64,000 nt of DNA from CBDCZY01 sp965224745 (GTDB lineage Bacteria; Pseudomonadota; Gammaproteobacteria; Methylococcales; Methylomonadaceae): the NCBI GenBank assembly GCA_965224745.1, contig CBDCZY010000003.1, forward strand, positions 1 through 64,000. The letters run 5' to 3'. Below, in pieces: positions 51,086 through 60,564 of this stretch. The position numbers and the translations under genes are program-made. Position 1 is the first letter of the stretch, and every line of letters starts with the position of its first letter. The notes below the pieces were generated by a model. The model did not search any database and was not told where the DNA came from. It worked only from the letters and a program-made list of their open reading frames with translations.

Positions 51086-53023
51086 ATGACTGAGCAACAC
51101 CTTTACCCAATAAAACCCAACATTGCCGAACATGCTCATATCACTGAAGAAAAATATCGAGCACTTTATCAACAATCTATCGATGACCCTAAAACCTTTT
51201 GGGCAGAACAAGCCCAACAATTCCTAACTTGGTCCAAACCTTGGGCAAACGTCATGGAGGTAGATTTTAAGACGGCCAAAATACGCTGGTTTGAGGGAGG
51301 CCAGCTCAATGTCAGCTATAACTGTTTAGATAGACACCTGGACAACCGGGGCGATCAAACTGCTATCATTTGGGAAAGTGACGACCCAGCAAAACATACT
51401 AAAATAACTTATCGAGAACTCCACCAGCAGGTTTGTAAGTTTGCCAATGTATTAAAAGGCTTAGGGGTCAAAAAGGGCGATAGAGTTTGTATTTACTTGC
51501 CAATGCTTGCAGAAGCCGCGACGGTTATCCTTGCTTGCACGCGCATCGGCGCTATCCATTCCATCGTTTTTGGTGGTTTTTCAGCAGAAGCACTTAAAGA
51601 TCGAATTCTTGACGCTGATTGCCGATTGTTAATCTGCGCCGATCAAGGCATTAGAGGAGGTAAAACAGTACCTATCAAAGAAAATGCCGATATCGCGTTA
51701 GCTGCGTGCCCCAATGTGGGAAAAGTCATAGTCATTCAACATACTGAAAACGACATCGCATGGGATGAGAGTCGCGACGTTTGGTATCACAACGCCATGG
51801 AAAAGGCCTCAACAGACTGCCCGCCAGAGCCCATGGACGCAGAAGATCCTTTGTTTATCCTATACACTTCGGGATCCACTGGAAAACCCAAAGGGGTGTT
51901 ACACACGACTGGCGGCTATTTGCTATTTACCGCGATGACCTACAAATACGTATTTGACTATCATGATGGCGATATTTACTGGTGTACGGCCGACATCGGT
52001 TGGGTTACCGGCCATTCCTACATGATTTATGGACCTTTGTGTAACGGTGCTATTACTCTATTGTTTGAAGGCGTACCAACTTACCCTAAAGCTGATCGTT
52101 TTTGGCAGATTGTTGATAAGCATCAAGTCAATATTTTTTACACCGCACCAACGGCTATCAGAGCTCTAATGGCACAAGGGGATGATTGGTTGGCAACAAC
52201 CCACAGAACCAGTTTAAGGATACTGGGTTCAGTAGGAGAGCCCATTAATCCAGAGGCATGGGACTGGTATTATAAAGCAGTCGGTGAAGAACGTTGCCCC
52301 ATCGTTGATACTTGGTGGCAAACGGAAACCGGTGGCATATTGATAACCCCTTTACCCGGAGCGACACCTTTAAAACCGGGATCAGCCACACGCCCTTTTT
52401 TTGGTGTTAAACCCGAAATTGCTGACAATGAGGGACAGATTTTAGAAGGGGAAGCTGAAGGTATTTTATTGATCTCTGGCTCGTGGCCCTCTCAAGCAAG
52501 AACCATTTACGGCGACCATGAGCGTTTCATCGACACCTATTTCAAAAGCTACCCAGGTTATTATTTTGCCGGTGACGGCGCTCGACGGGATAAAGACGGT
52601 TATTACTGGATTACCGGCCGTGTAGACGATGTGATCAATGTCTCAGGCCATCGTTTAGGTACTGCTGAAGTTGAAAGCGCCTTAGTATTGCATCCCTCGG
52701 TTGCCGAAGCAGCGGTAGTAGGCTATCCACACGATATAAAAGGCCAAGGCATCTATGCTTATGTGACCTTAATGGTAGGACTTAAGCCTTCAGACGAACT
52801 GCGTCAGGCTTTGATAGCCTTGGTGAGAAAAGAAATTGGACCGATAGCGACCCCTGATGCGATTCAATGGGCATCGGGCTTGCCGAAAACTCGTTCAGGA
52901 AAAATTATGCGGCGTATTTTAAGAAAAGTTGCCAGTAACGAACTGGAAAATCTAGGTGACACATCTACCCTAGCTGACCCTGCTATCGTTGATGAAATTA
53001 TTAACCAGCGGACAAAAAGATAA
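51086..53023 (+). CDS. acs: Acetyl-CoA synthetase
   Basis: 645 residues, normal length. Makes acetyl-CoA from acetate, ATP and CoA. Motifs: ILYTSGSTGKPKGVLHTTGG near 260, DTWWQTETGG near 410, ITGRVDDVINVSGHRLGTAE near 510-530, and the regulatory/catalytic Lys in LPKTRSGKIMRRILRK near 605. ATG behind GAGGACTTAGCTG. Regulation by Lys acetylation is known in the family; nothing specific seen. Confidence 0.97.
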   Translation: MTEQHLYPIKPNIAEHAHITEEKYRALYQQSIDDPKTFWAEQAQQFLTWSKPWANVMEVDFKTAKIRWFEGGQLNVSYNCLDRHLDNRGDQTAIIWESDDPAKHTKITYRELHQQVCKFANVLKGLGVKKGDRVCIYLPMLAEAATVILACTRIGAIHSIVFGGFSAEALKDRILDADCRLLICADQGIRGGKTVPIKENADIALAACPNVGKVIVIQHTENDIAWDESRDVWYHNAMEKASTDCPPEPMDAEDPLFILYTSGSTGKPKGVLHTTGGYLLFTAMTYKYVFDYHDGDIYWCTADIGWVTGHSYMIYGPLCNGAITLLFEGVPTYPKADRFWQIVDKHQVNIFYTAPTAIRALMAQGDDWLATTHRTSLRILGSVGEPINPEAWDWYYKAVGEERCPIVDTWWQTETGGILITPLPGATPLKPGSATRPFFGVKPEIADNEGQILEGEAEGILLISGSWPSQARTIYGDHERFIDTYFKSYPGYYFAGDGARRDKDGYYWITGRVDDVINVSGHRLGTAEVESALVLHPSVAEAAVVGYPHDIKGQGIYAYVTLMVGLKPSDELRQALIALVRKEIGPIATPDAIQWASGLPKTRSGKIMRRILRKVASNELENLGDTSTLADPAIVDEIINQRTKR

Positions 53024-53079
53024 CTTTTCCCGAATTTCTAGTAGGGACAGGCTGAAACTTAATTCCAACTTGCTAGCAT

Positions 53080-53676
53080 ATGCCCCCTTCAACTCGAGCA
53101 ATTGTTCTAGCCTCAAGCTCCAGCTTTAGAAAGTCGTTACTGAGCAAGTTACGCCTTGATTTTATTGCTGATGCGCCAAACGTTAATGAAAGTAGACTGC
53201 TAGCAGAAACACCCGAAAATCAGGCCGCTAGGCTAGCTAGAATCAAAGCGAAAGCCTTATCTGACAAATACCCGAACCATTTGATCATCGGTTCTGATCA
53301 AGTTGCCATGTTGGATCAGCAACAATTAACAAAACCAGGAACATCACAAAACGCCATTCAACAATTAACGGACTGCTCTGGCCAACGCGTACATTTTTTC
53401 ACTGCAATTTGCATCCACGATAGCCAATCCAAAAAAACGCTGGTCGATTGCGATATTTGCAAAGTACACTTTAAACCACTAAATGACAAACAAATCCGCC
53501 GTTATGTCGATTTAGACCAGCCATTAGCTTGTGCAGGCAGTTTTAAATCGGAGGGGCTTGGTATTGCATTGATAAAAAAAATTGAAGGAGACGACCCGAA
53601 TGCATTAGTGGGCCTACCACTGATAAAATTGATTGATTTATTAGCAGGCTTCGGGATTGAAATCCCAGAAAGATAA
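53080..53676 (+). CDS. Maf-family nucleotide pyrophosphatase (YceF type)
   Basis: 198 residues: ATP-like loop VLASSSSFRKSLLSKL near 9, NESRLLAETPENQAARLARI, GSDQVAMLDQQ near 68, and CAGSFKSEGLGIALI near 147, the version typical of YceF, which hydrolyses 7-methyl-GTP. Removes modified nucleotides. Start ATG 53080 without an obvious ribosome-binding site; no other start fits the N-terminal strand. Confidence 0.9.
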   Translation: MPPSTRAIVLASSSSFRKSLLSKLRLDFIADAPNVNESRLLAETPENQAARLARIKAKALSDKYPNHLIIGSDQVAMLDQQQLTKPGTSQNAIQQLTDCSGQRVHFFTAICIHDSQSKKTLVDCDICKVHFKPLNDKQIRRYVDLDQPLACAGSFKSEGLGIALIKKIEGDDPNALVGLPLIKLIDLLAGFGIEIPER

Positions 53677-53689
53677 CATAAAGGAGCGA

Positions 53690-53833
53690 GGATTTAATAA
53701 TATACGAATTTTGTCTTGTCTTTTTATCCGTCTTCTGCGTTGCAGCAACAGTTGCGTAGCATGCTATGCGCCTGTTACTACGCCTTGAAGACAAACAAAA
53801 ATCCTGCCTTAAACTTTCGTATATTCCTAAATC
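53690..53833. repeat. Long palindromic repeat (MITE-like)
   Basis: About 144 bp of imperfect palindrome: GATTTAATAATATACGAA at the left pairs with TTCGTATATTCCTAAATC at the right. Inner arms GTCTTCTGCGTTGCAGCAAC and GTTACTACGCCTTGAAGAC flank the centre TAGCATGCTA. Gammaproteobacterial genomes often carry families of such elements; only one copy is in this window. It could also act as a terminator between the two convergent genes. Confidence 0.6.
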
Positions 53834-53849
53834 TTAATAAAAAATGCTG

Positions 53850-54716
53850 CTAATGAAATTTTTTTCCTGAACTGATCAAATCGAATATACGATTAAATTC
53901 TTCAGGCGCCTGCTGTAAAATATTTGCTACCTGAGATTTTTCAAGTTCAAGACCAGCCAATAAATTAGCAGGAAGTTCTTGATTGATTTGATCTGCAGTG
54001 AAGCCCAGCGTTTGTCTATCGCTTAAAAAAGTTGCAAGAAAGAGCATCGAAGCCTCTACATTAACATTTTCAGGACTACTTTCTGCTTTTAAATAATGGG
54101 TTATCGGTTCAACCACCGTATCAGGCAAGCTCCAACTGCGCAACACCTCTCCGCTGACATCGGCATGGGTAAAGCCAAACAATTTATATTCTATTTCAGC
54201 GATACAACGTCTATCAAAATTAGACTCAATTAAGACCTTCTCACATTGAGACGGTAACTTCTGGTACAACACCAATGAGCCTATGTCATGCAGTAAACCA
54301 ACAAAATACATCCGTTCAACAAACAACACTTCTTTGGTTGAGGCAATTAAGCGGCAAAATATAGCGCAATTAACGCTGCGCATCCAAAAATCTGTCATGT
54401 CGGCCAGATCATCAGGAATGGGTTCAAAGGTGTCTGTAGCAGAAACAGCCAATGCCAAATGTTGCAAGTCTTCCAATCCAATTAGATTAATGGCTCGAGG
54501 AACAGTATCTATTCGCGAATCAAACCCGAAAAGCGAACTATTAACTACCTTCAATAGACCTGCAGTTAACCCAGGGTCTTTAGCAATAACTTCCCCAATA
54601 TCCTCAACTGAAAACCGAGTATCATTCAACATTTGCTCAAATTGCGCATAAATGTCTGGGAAAGAACAAAGCTCAATATTTTCATCCAGCAAGGATGATA
54701 TGTCTATTTGCTTCAA
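53850..54716 (-). CDS. HDOD-domain protein
   Basis: 288 residues. The HDOD domain (about 15-215) has LPDIYAQFE-like start, GEVIAKDPGLTAGLLKVVNS, GFDSRIDTVPRAINLIGLED, and VGLLHDIGSLVLYQKLPSQC with an HD pair. A C-terminal region of about 70 residues is helical. HDOD proteins take part in signalling (often with cyclic-di-GMP proteins or chemotaxis), but the HD is usually not catalytic. The next gene (transglycosylase) is 9 bp upstream, so they are probably co-transcribed. Confidence 0.88.
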   Translation of the reverse strand: MKQIDISSLLDENIELCSFPDIYAQFEQMLNDTRFSVEDIGEVIAKDPGLTAGLLKVVNSSLFGFDSRIDTVPRAINLIGLEDLQHLALAVSATDTFEPIPDDLADMTDFWMRSVNCAIFCRLIASTKEVLFVERMYFVGLLHDIGSLVLYQKLPSQCEKVLIESNFDRRCIAEIEYKLFGFTHADVSGEVLRSWSLPDTVVEPITHYLKAESSPENVNVEASMLFLATFLSDRQTLGFTADQINQELPANLLAGLELEKSQVANILQQAPEEFNRIFDLISSGKKFH

Positions 54717-54725
54717 ACGATGGTC

Positions 54726-55325
54726 CTAACCTTGGTAAAGGCGCAAAACTTTTTTTACATACGCCTGGGTTTCAGGAAATGGAGGAATCGAATTATGATA
54801 CTTAATTACCGCATTTTCGCCTGCATTGTAGGCAGCCAAAGCTAAACTCAAATTCGATTTAAACATAGCCAGTAAATCTTTAAGGTAGCGAATACCGCCA
54901 TCAATATTTTGATCAGGATCGTGAGGGTTATTAACGCCATAACGGGTTGCAGTACTCGGCATCAATTGCATTAGACCCAGCGCACCTGCGGGCGATATCG
55001 CTTTGTGATTATAAGCAGACTCTACCTGAATTACAGCGTGGATTAACTTAGGGTCAACTTGGTATTTGGCAGCCATCGATTGAATAATGGGAGAATATTT
55101 GGCTTTTTTTAACTTTAGATATTTTGCAAAACCTTTCTTACTGGATTTTGACTTTTTTTTCTTCGTAACAATAATTCTTTTGTACTTAGCGCTTTTGGGC
55201 TTATCCGTGTAGTAAATCTTCCCGTTAGCAGCCGTGTAGCGATAGATGTCTGCAAAACTACAGGAAGAGAAAATGGTTACAAATAGGGCACTTATTATTA
55301 GACTTTTACTAATGCTCATGGGCAA
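54726..55325 (-). CDS. Lytic transglycosylase (SLT domain) with DUF4124 segment
   Basis: 199 residues. Signal peptide residues 1-25 (ISALFVTIFSSCSFA). DUF4124-like IYRYTAANGKIYYTDKPKS follows, then a basic linker (KKKKSKSSKKG) and the SLT domain: catalytic Glu in HAVIQVESAYNHKAISPAGA near 97, GLMQLMPSTATRYG near 118, NIDGGIRYLKDLL and LALAAYNAGENAV. Cuts peptidoglycan in the periplasm. Cys in the signal region (SSCSF) could be a lipobox, but it is not a good match. Confidence 0.92.
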   Translation of the reverse strand: MPMSISKSLIISALFVTIFSSCSFADIYRYTAANGKIYYTDKPKSAKYKRIIVTKKKKSKSSKKGFAKYLKLKKAKYSPIIQSMAAKYQVDPKLIHAVIQVESAYNHKAISPAGALGLMQLMPSTATRYGVNNPHDPDQNIDGGIRYLKDLLAMFKSNLSLALAAYNAGENAVIKYHNSIPPFPETQAYVKKVLRLYQG

Positions 55326-55341
55326 CTATTTTTAAACCTCT

Positions 55342-56535
55342 TCATGTTATGGTCATCTTATTGGCAGCATTTAAAGCAATTTCCCTGGCCATCTGAACTG
55401 ATTCTGCAGCTGCTAGCGCTACACCCATTCTTCTACCCACTAACGCATCAGGTTTGCCAAACAATCTCACTTCAGTTGCCGGATCAGCTAAAGCTTCCAC
55501 CAAACCACGATAACAGGGCTCGGTTGCCTCGGTATCACTGAGAATGACAGCAGATGCTCCAGCACACGCTAACTGCGGCATAACAGGCAAACCTAACAAG
55601 GCTCGTGCATGCAGGTCAAACTCGCTCTGACGTTGAGTCACCATCGTCACCATGCCGGTATCATGTGGCCTTGGACTCACTTCACTGAACCAAACCTGAT
55701 CCGCTTTAACAAACAATTCAACCCCAAACAAACCTAAACCACCCAGATTAGACGTAATAGACTCAGCTATCGTCTGAGACCTTCCTAAGGCTATTGCTGA
55801 CATCGGTTGCGGTTGCCAGCTCTCTCGATAGTCGCCCTGATTCTGAATGTGTCCGATCGGATCACAAAAATATGTCGCCACTTGCCCTTGATTATCAACT
55901 GCTCTTATCGTCAACAGCGTAATCTCATAGTCAAAATCAATGACTGATTCGGCGATAACTTTACCAGTATTCGCTCGGCCACTGGTTTTAGCATAATTCC
56001 AGGCAGATTGAAGTTCAGAGCGCGCTTGAACGACCGATTGACCTTTGCCCGACGATGACATTGTAGGCTTCACAAAACAAGGATAGCCTATATTTTTCTC
56101 AATGGCGGAAACGAAAACCTCATACTCGTCCGCAAACACAAATTTTGATGTGGGCAAATTCAGTTCGGTCGCTGCTAATTCCCTTATCCCTTCACGGTTC
56201 ATCGTTAATTGTATCGCGCGGGCATTTGGGACGACTTGGCATACACCTTCCTGTTCAATACGCTGCAAAGCTTCAGTTGCAATAGCTTCTATTTCAGGAA
56301 CGATAATATCCGGTTGCACTTGCTTAACCAGTTGGTACAGTGCCTCAGCATCAGTCATATCAATAACCAAACTATGCTGCGCAACCTGCTGAGCAGGTGC
56401 ATTGGGATAACGGTCAACAGCAATCACTTCGACACCAAAACGGAGCAAAGAAATGGCTAATTCCTTACCTAATTCACCACTACCCAGTAACAGAACCCGG
56501 GTAGCGTTAGAGCCTAATGGCGTCCCTATTTTCAT
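55342..56535 (-). CDS. purT: Formate-dependent phosphoribosylglycinamide formyltransferase
   Basis: 397 residues, normal length. Makes formyl-GAR from formate and ATP in purine synthesis. ATP-grasp enzyme: LLGSGELGKELAISLLRFGV near 17, NREGIRELAATEL near 114, PTMSSSGKGQSVVQARSEL near 156, EVSPRPHDTGMVTM near 286. ATG at 56535. Follows hrpA by 9 bp in the same direction, so they may share a transcript. Confidence 0.96.
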   Translation of the reverse strand: MKIGTPLGSNATRVLLLGSGELGKELAISLLRFGVEVIAVDRYPNAPAQQVAQHSLVIDMTDAEALYQLVKQVQPDIIVPEIEAIATEALQRIEQEGVCQVVPNARAIQLTMNREGIRELAATELNLPTSKFVFADEYEVFVSAIEKNIGYPCFVKPTMSSSGKGQSVVQARSELQSAWNYAKTSGRANTGKVIAESVIDFDYEITLLTIRAVDNQGQVATYFCDPIGHIQNQGDYRESWQPQPMSAIALGRSQTIAESITSNLGGLGLFGVELFVKADQVWFSEVSPRPHDTGMVTMVTQRQSEFDLHARALLGLPVMPQLACAGASAVILSDTEATEPCYRGLVEALADPATEVRLFGKPDALVGRRMGVALAAAESVQMAREIALNAANKMTIT

Positions 56536-56544
56536 TTTGAAATT

Positions 56545-59500
56545 TTAGTAGTTCCCTGCTTGCCAGGCTTGCTCCAGGCGTTTCCCAGAAACCGGATAAG
56601 CCGTCTTTAGTGATTGCGCAAAAAGCGAAACTCGAAATTCTTCTAAGTTCCAACGAAAGCTTTCCTGTTCGGGAACAACTGGGCTCGTCTTGGCTCGATG
56701 CGCAACACTGTCCCAATAACGGTTCCAGTAAACATAAAACTCCTGGGCTTTTTGGTTATCTTTTTGTTTATTTTGGAAATATTTTTCCAATCGATGCTCC
56801 ATTGCTCTGAAATATCTTGGAACCATACTCAACTGTTGAATATTCATACGCTGCATGAAACCTTTATAAACTAAAAAATCGATTTGTTGTTGAAGATCAT
56901 TAACAATGGGTTCCTTTGTCGATACGGTACTAAGCTGCTGCTTGATAGAAGACCTTATTTTCATAACTGATGACAACCATTCCCCTGTTTTTTGTGCCAT
57001 CGGTAACAAATCTACTTTATTCTCATATAAGCTTTCTTCAAATTGAGACTTTGACCGAATTTCTGCAGCGCCGACAAAAACGTTACTAAATAAGCAGCTT
57101 AAAAAATCTTCCAAACAAGTCATTGTCTCATCTTCAACCGAATGAACCAATGGATGGATTGGTAATTTTTCATATCCTAATTGGGCCGCCAAATCAAACG
57201 GCAAATGTTTGGCTAGATATTTCACATCTTTTTCCAGCCTTAGTTGAAACAGCTTGACAAGACCCCGCTGGTGGGTTAAATATGATTGTTGTTCAGTATC
57301 CAGCAACACAAGGCCAACGGATTCACCTTCATCTATCAATGCCGGGTAACCTGAAAAATTCAACCGTTGCCGCTTAGATTGATGCACTTTAGGCAGGTCT
57401 TCAAAAATCCAGTCAGTAAACCCCGAACCATTCAACTCTTGATCAGCAACCTTCTTGAAATGTTGTTTGGCATCACTGCCATACTTCATTTGTAAACCTT
57501 CAAGATCCCGGCCAGTGGCAATATATTTTCTTGTTTCACTGATGATTTTAAAATTCATTCTAAGATGATTTTCAAGCACTTCCGGCTGCCATGCTGTTTG
57601 ATCGATTTTGACCGCAGCCAACTTACCCAAGTTGATCGCTAAAAAATCTAGTAGTGAGGTTTGTGTTGCCGGAATCTGCAAACAACGATCCACAAAATCA
57701 GGAACCGGCACTAATTGTCGCCTAACCGCCTTGGGTAAAGTCTTTACCAGGGCAATCATTTTTTCTCTTATTAAACCTGGAACCATCCAATCGAAAACTT
57801 CCGGCTGTAATTGATTCAACTGATGCACAGGAATTTCAATCGTTACACCATCATCAGCCTGGCCAGGCTCAAAACGATACTGTAGTGGAAAAGTTAGATG
57901 ATTAACCGTCAGGTGATCAGGAAATCCTTCCTGATCGATAGGTTGGTTTAGATTTTTAAGCAGGTCTTTTTCTGTGAGATAAAGGGCATCAACCTGTTCC
58001 TTGGATAACTTTTTATGCCACTGATCAAAGGTAATGCCATTAACAACGGCCTTTGGAATACGTTCATCATAGAATTGATACAATCCTTCTTCGTCTTCAA
58101 CAAGATCGACCCTGCGCTCCTTGTGCTGGATATAACCTAGTTCTTTCAACAATTTTTGATTTGCCAGAAAAAAAGGTGAATTACAATGAAAGTCTTGTTT
58201 TACCAACGCAAAACGAAGAAAAATTTCTCGAGCGCCCTGTGGATCAATTTTTTCATGGGGAACTTTTCGGCGGCCGTGCAGCGTTATTCCAAACAACGTC
58301 ACCCTTTGAAAAATGGCGCTTCGGGCACTTTTCTTTTCCCAGTGCGGGTCATAGTAAGCATATTTTAGTAAATGTTTACCACTTCGCTCGATCCATTCCG
58401 GCTCAATTTTAGCAACATGACGAGCATAGATTTTGCTGGTTTCAACCTGTTCGGCAGCAACTAACCACTTCGGTCGGGCTTTATGTTGAGCTGACCCCGG
58501 GAAGATGAAAAACTTTAAATTTCTTGCACCAAGATATTCGTATTGTTCATGTCTAAAACCAATATTGGATAACAATCCTGTCAGTAGAGCACGATGAATT
58601 TCGGCATAGCCAGCATCCAATTGGTTGAGGCGCATACCCAGGTCGCCTTTGATTATCTGCAAGATTTGAGCATATATATCCCGCCATTCCCGCATTCTAA
58701 GATAAGCAATAAAATGTTCTTGACAATACTTTCTCAAACGATTGTTAGACAAATGTTTCCTTTGCTCTTCAAAACAATTCCACAGCTTGAGAAAACTCAT
58801 AAAATCAGAGTCTTCAGCTTTGAATAATGCATGCTTTTGATCGGCTTGCTGCATTTTATCCGCAGGCCTTTCTCTAACATCTTGAATACTAAGCGCGGCA
58901 ACTATTATGGTAACTTCTGTTAAACATCCTTCCTCGTCAGCGGCAATCAGCATTCTTGCCAATTTTGGATCAATCGGTAATTTGGCCAATTTTATCCCTA
59001 TGGCAGTCACCTGGTTCTGCTGATCCAACGCATTCAATTCCTGCAACACCGTCAAACCGCCGCGGATCATCTTTGGAAGCGGCGGTTCTACAAAAGGAAA
59101 GTCGTCAATATCGCCCAGCCCCATGATTTTCATTTGTAATATCACAGAAGCCAAATTAGTACGTAATATTTCAGGTTCGGTAAATTCCGGTCTTTGCTGG
59201 TAATCGTCTTCGGCATACAAACGAATGCAGATACCTGCTGAGACCCGCCCGCAACGCCCTGCACGCTGGTTGGCGCTCGCTTGGGATATTTTTTCAATAG
59301 GAAGTCGCTGTAGTTTGCTTCGATGACTATAACGACTGATACGCGCATATCCAGTATCAATGACGTATCTGATACCTGGAACAGTTAACGAAGTTTCTGC
59401 CACATTAGTGGCTAACACGATCCTTAAACGGCCGTCTGTTTTGAATACTTTCGATTGTTCATTAAGGCTTAACTTTGAATAAAGTGGCAGTATTTCATAG

Positions 59501-60447
59501 TTGATTGATGCATGTTTTCTTAGCGTTTCTGTTGTTTCCCGGATTTCTCTCTCGCCACTCAAGAAAATAAGAATATCTCCTGGTTTCTCATGGAGTAATT
59601 CATCCACAGCTGACAGTAGATTCTGCTGTAAGTCAGCACTGGTTTCGTCTTCTTTGTCTTCCTGGTCAATTGCTTGATAACGAATGGCTACCGGATAGGT
59701 TCTACCGGACACTTCCATGATAGGCGCATTATCGAAGTGTTTAGAAAACTTAGCCGGGTCAATGGTAGCAGAGGTAATAATTAGTTTGAGATCAGGACGC
59801 TTCGGCAACAACCATTTGAGATAGCCAAGAATAAAGTCGATATTTAGACTTCTTTCATGCGCTTCATCAATGATCAATGTGTCGTATTGTTGCAAGAAAC
59901 GATCACGCTGGATTTCAGCCAATAGAATGCCGTCAGTCATTAACTTAATCAAAGTTTCCGGCTTGCTTTCGTCATGAAAGCGAACTTTGCAACCCACTAA
60001 ATGAGCCGCGCCTGGGCCTAGTTCTTCGGCTATTCTGCTAGCAACACTCCTGGCGGCTACCCGCCTTGGTTGCGTATGCCCGATGAAGCCGGTCTTGCCT
60101 CGACCTATGTTCAAACAAATCTTTGGCAGCTGAGTTGTTTTACCTGAACCCGTTTCCCCGCAAAGCACTAAAACCTGATGCTTTTGTAACAATATCGCGA
60201 TTTCGTTTTGTTTTGCTGAAACCGGAAGTTCGTCAGGAAAACTAACGTTAGGAATTGAATCGGCACGTAGTTGACAGGCAGTTATGGATTGATCAACGTA
60301 AGAAACCCAACTTTGTAACTCTTGATCCTTCAGGCGTCCTTGTTGGTAAAAGGTTTGTAAGCGATTTAGCTGTCGTCTTAAACGAAAACGGTCTTTGACC
60401 AGGCATTCTTCTAACCTTTTAGCATTTATTTTTAATACATCATGCAT
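56545..60447 (-). CDS. hrpA: ATP-dependent RNA helicase HrpA
   Basis: 1300 residues, usual for HrpA. Walker A CGETGSGKTTQLPKI near 97-105, DEAH box LIIDEAHERSLNIDF, motif III TSATIDPAKF, motif VI SANQRAGRCGR. A winged-helix/HA2 region and OB fold follow, then the long C-terminal HrpA extension (DUF3418-like). Works in RNA/ribosome rescue in relatives. Start ATG 60447 chosen because it fits the family N-terminus; no clear ribosome-binding site. Confidence 0.95.
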   Translation of the reverse strand: MHDVLKINAKRLEECLVKDRFRLRRQLNRLQTFYQQGRLKDQELQSWVSYVDQSITACQLRADSIPNVSFPDELPVSAKQNEIAILLQKHQVLVLCGETGSGKTTQLPKICLNIGRGKTGFIGHTQPRRVAARSVASRIAEELGPGAAHLVGCKVRFHDESKPETLIKLMTDGILLAEIQRDRFLQQYDTLIIDEAHERSLNIDFILGYLKWLLPKRPDLKLIITSATIDPAKFSKHFDNAPIMEVSGRTYPVAIRYQAIDQEDKEDETSADLQQNLLSAVDELLHEKPGDILIFLSGEREIRETTETLRKHASINYEILPLYSKLSLNEQSKVFKTDGRLRIVLATNVAETSLTVPGIRYVIDTGYARISRYSHRSKLQRLPIEKISQASANQRAGRCGRVSAGICIRLYAEDDYQQRPEFTEPEILRTNLASVILQMKIMGLGDIDDFPFVEPPLPKMIRGGLTVLQELNALDQQNQVTAIGIKLAKLPIDPKLARMLIAADEEGCLTEVTIIVAALSIQDVRERPADKMQQADQKHALFKAEDSDFMSFLKLWNCFEEQRKHLSNNRLRKYCQEHFIAYLRMREWRDIYAQILQIIKGDLGMRLNQLDAGYAEIHRALLTGLLSNIGFRHEQYEYLGARNLKFFIFPGSAQHKARPKWLVAAEQVETSKIYARHVAKIEPEWIERSGKHLLKYAYYDPHWEKKSARSAIFQRVTLFGITLHGRRKVPHEKIDPQGAREIFLRFALVKQDFHCNSPFFLANQKLLKELGYIQHKERRVDLVEDEEGLYQFYDERIPKAVVNGITFDQWHKKLSKEQVDALYLTEKDLLKNLNQPIDQEGFPDHLTVNHLTFPLQYRFEPGQADDGVTIEIPVHQLNQLQPEVFDWMVPGLIREKMIALVKTLPKAVRRQLVPVPDFVDRCLQIPATQTSLLDFLAINLGKLAAVKIDQTAWQPEVLENHLRMNFKIISETRKYIATGRDLEGLQMKYGSDAKQHFKKVADQELNGSGFTDWIFEDLPKVHQSKRQRLNFSGYPALIDEGESVGLVLLDTEQQSYLTHQRGLVKLFQLRLEKDVKYLAKHLPFDLAAQLGYEKLPIHPLVHSVEDETMTCLEDFLSCLFSNVFVGAAEIRSKSQFEESLYENKVDLLPMAQKTGEWLSSVMKIRSSIKQQLSTVSTKEPIVNDLQQQIDFLVYKGFMQRMNIQQLSMVPRYFRAMEHRLEKYFQNKQKDNQKAQEFYVYWNRYWDSVAHRAKTSPVVPEQESFRWNLEEFRVSLFAQSLKTAYPVSGKRLEQAWQAGNY

Positions 60448-60564
60448 TTATCTCTAAAACCAATTGCGTCCGACAATAAACCGTTAACATTAACCAGCAA
60501 AATGTTCCGCTAATTCTTTGTCAGTTGCTTCCTTCCGCCTAAGAAAGCTATCGGTAAAAAATAT